A stretch of DNA of 64,000 nt from Candidatus Pelagibacter sp. HIMB1321 (GTDB lineage: Bacteria > Pseudomonadota > Alphaproteobacteria > Pelagibacterales > Pelagibacteraceae). Each line of letters begins with the position of its first letter. Positions within the stretch are counted from its first letter, which is position 1. Shown here in pieces: positions 63,697 to 64,000 of the stretch. Below the pieces are notes generated by a model. It made no database searches and was not told where the DNA came from. It saw only the letters and a list, made by a program, of their open reading frames with translations. The DNA lies in the NCBI RefSeq assembly GCF_900177485.1, contig NZ_LT840186.1, positions 1,178,001 through 1,242,000 of the forward strand. Reading direction: 5' to 3'. The translations under genes and the position numbers were made by a program.

Positions 63697-64000
63697 CAAA
63701 AAATTATTCAATCGCAAAATCAAGACGTTTAAGAAGCACTCCATATACTTCAAGAATTGAAAAGCAAGGTGTTACTGCCTACACAGTTTATAACCACATG
63801 TTATTACCAGCTGCTTTTGGTTCTGTTGAGGACTCTTATCATCATCTAAAAAAAGATGTTCAAGTTTGGGATGTTGCAGCAGAAAGACAAGTTGAAATAT
63901 CAGGAAAAGACTCAGCCAAACTTGTTCAACTAATGACCTGTAGAGATTTATCAAAATCTAAAGTTGGCAGGTGTTATTATTGCCCAATTATTGATGAAAA
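63693..64000 (+). CDS. dmdA: Dimethylsulfoniopropionate demethylase DmdA, 5' part
   Basis: The first 102 codons of DmdA, a GcvT-fold enzyme that transfers a methyl group from DMSP to tetrahydrofolate, giving 3-methylmercaptopropionate. The N-terminus [20 protein letters not shown], together with [16 protein letters not shown] and [16 protein letters not shown], is the typical SAR11 DmdA sequence. The gene continues beyond the right window edge. The product enters the ligase/dehydrogenase steps encoded just upstream. Confidence 0.92.
   Translation, partial: MTKNYSIAKSRRLRSTPYTSRIEKQGVTAYTVYNHMLLPAAFGSVEDSYHHLKKDVQVWDVAAERQVEISGKDSAKLVQLMTCRDLSKSKVGRCYYCPIIDE

Noticed and set aside
1..64000. 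Mobile elements, prophage, rRNA or tRNA genes
   Set aside because: I looked for transposase, integrase and phage genes, terminal repeats, and tRNA-type TTC-arm motifs and saw none that hold up; apparent GGTTC matches lie inside coding sequence or the ffh leader.

Overview
The window reads as a streamlined marine alphaproteobacterium of the SAR11 clade (Pelagibacter-like). By eye the DNA is strongly AT-rich, intergenic gaps are mostly a few bases, stop/start overlaps of the ATGA or TAATG kind are common, and there are no IS elements, prophage genes, CRISPR arrays, rRNAs or recognisable tRNAs. Gene content fits: a DMSP demethylation cluster ending in dmdA, solute-binding-protein-dependent ABC and TRAP transporters, a glycolate oxidase operon, photolyase-family proteins and PagL/CcmC-H genes. 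The species assignment is inference from gene content, not from a marker comparison.

Layout. 1-3345: acetate uptake (SSS symporter plus its small DUF4212 partner, minus strand) and acetyl-CoA synthetase, around one unknown gene. 3361-4844: EVE-domain protein and tsaD. 4884-8730: hemC, hemD, a MscS channel, yggT and folD. 8809-12072: two small membrane proteins, a metallo-beta-lactamase-fold hydrolase, a PQQ-type sugar dehydrogenase-like secreted protein and an SDR. 12100-15139: a tight operon of a photolyase-related protein, a CidA/LrgB pair, a small unknown protein and a 41-residue DUF2256 zinc-finger protein. 15159-19034 (minus): aldo/keto reductase, IalB-like protein, argG and a second photolyase-like FAD protein with an unusual C-terminal domain. 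19097-21155: BI-1 family protein, DUF2794, YciB and HspQ. 21319-25431: cytochrome c maturation ccmCDEFGH, preceded by a long RNA hairpin. 25449-34505: a PagL-like lipid A deacylase, then a hydroxy-acid operon (FMN oxidase, aminotransferase, glcDEF, hydroxyacid dehydrogenase, MFS).

34495-42281: an AcoR-like regulator lacking the AAA+ domain, divergent from an alcohol dehydrogenase and a complete ABC importer of the glycerol (GlpSTPQV-like) type with two non-equivalent ATPases. 42320-44204: a divergent HupE/DUF4198 pair whose starts overlap across a palindrome. 44349-49049: a TRAP transporter with a Tat-type signal on its binding protein, an amidase and a 58-residue membrane protein. 49061-51381: an EamA transporter, an alpha/beta hydrolase and an exported unknown. 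51374-54635: ftsY and dapF divergent from ffh, with a multi-branched structured RNA directly upstream of ffh. 54645-56389: rpsP, trmD and rplS, where S16 and L19 carry related Ala/Pro/Glu/Lys repeat tails. 56401-59509: leuCDB. 59536-64000: dmdC-like, dmdB-like, an alpha/beta hydrolase, and the start of dmdA.

The genes make a coherent picture of a scavenger of small carbon and sulfur compounds (acetate, glycolate/hydroxy acids, polyol or alcohol, carboxylates through TRAP, DMSP). The most interesting signals are non-coding or structural: the ffh leader RNA, the ccm leader hairpin, hairpins between binding-protein and permease genes, the palindromic gene overlap, the paired ribosomal protein tails, and the reorganised photolyase-like protein.
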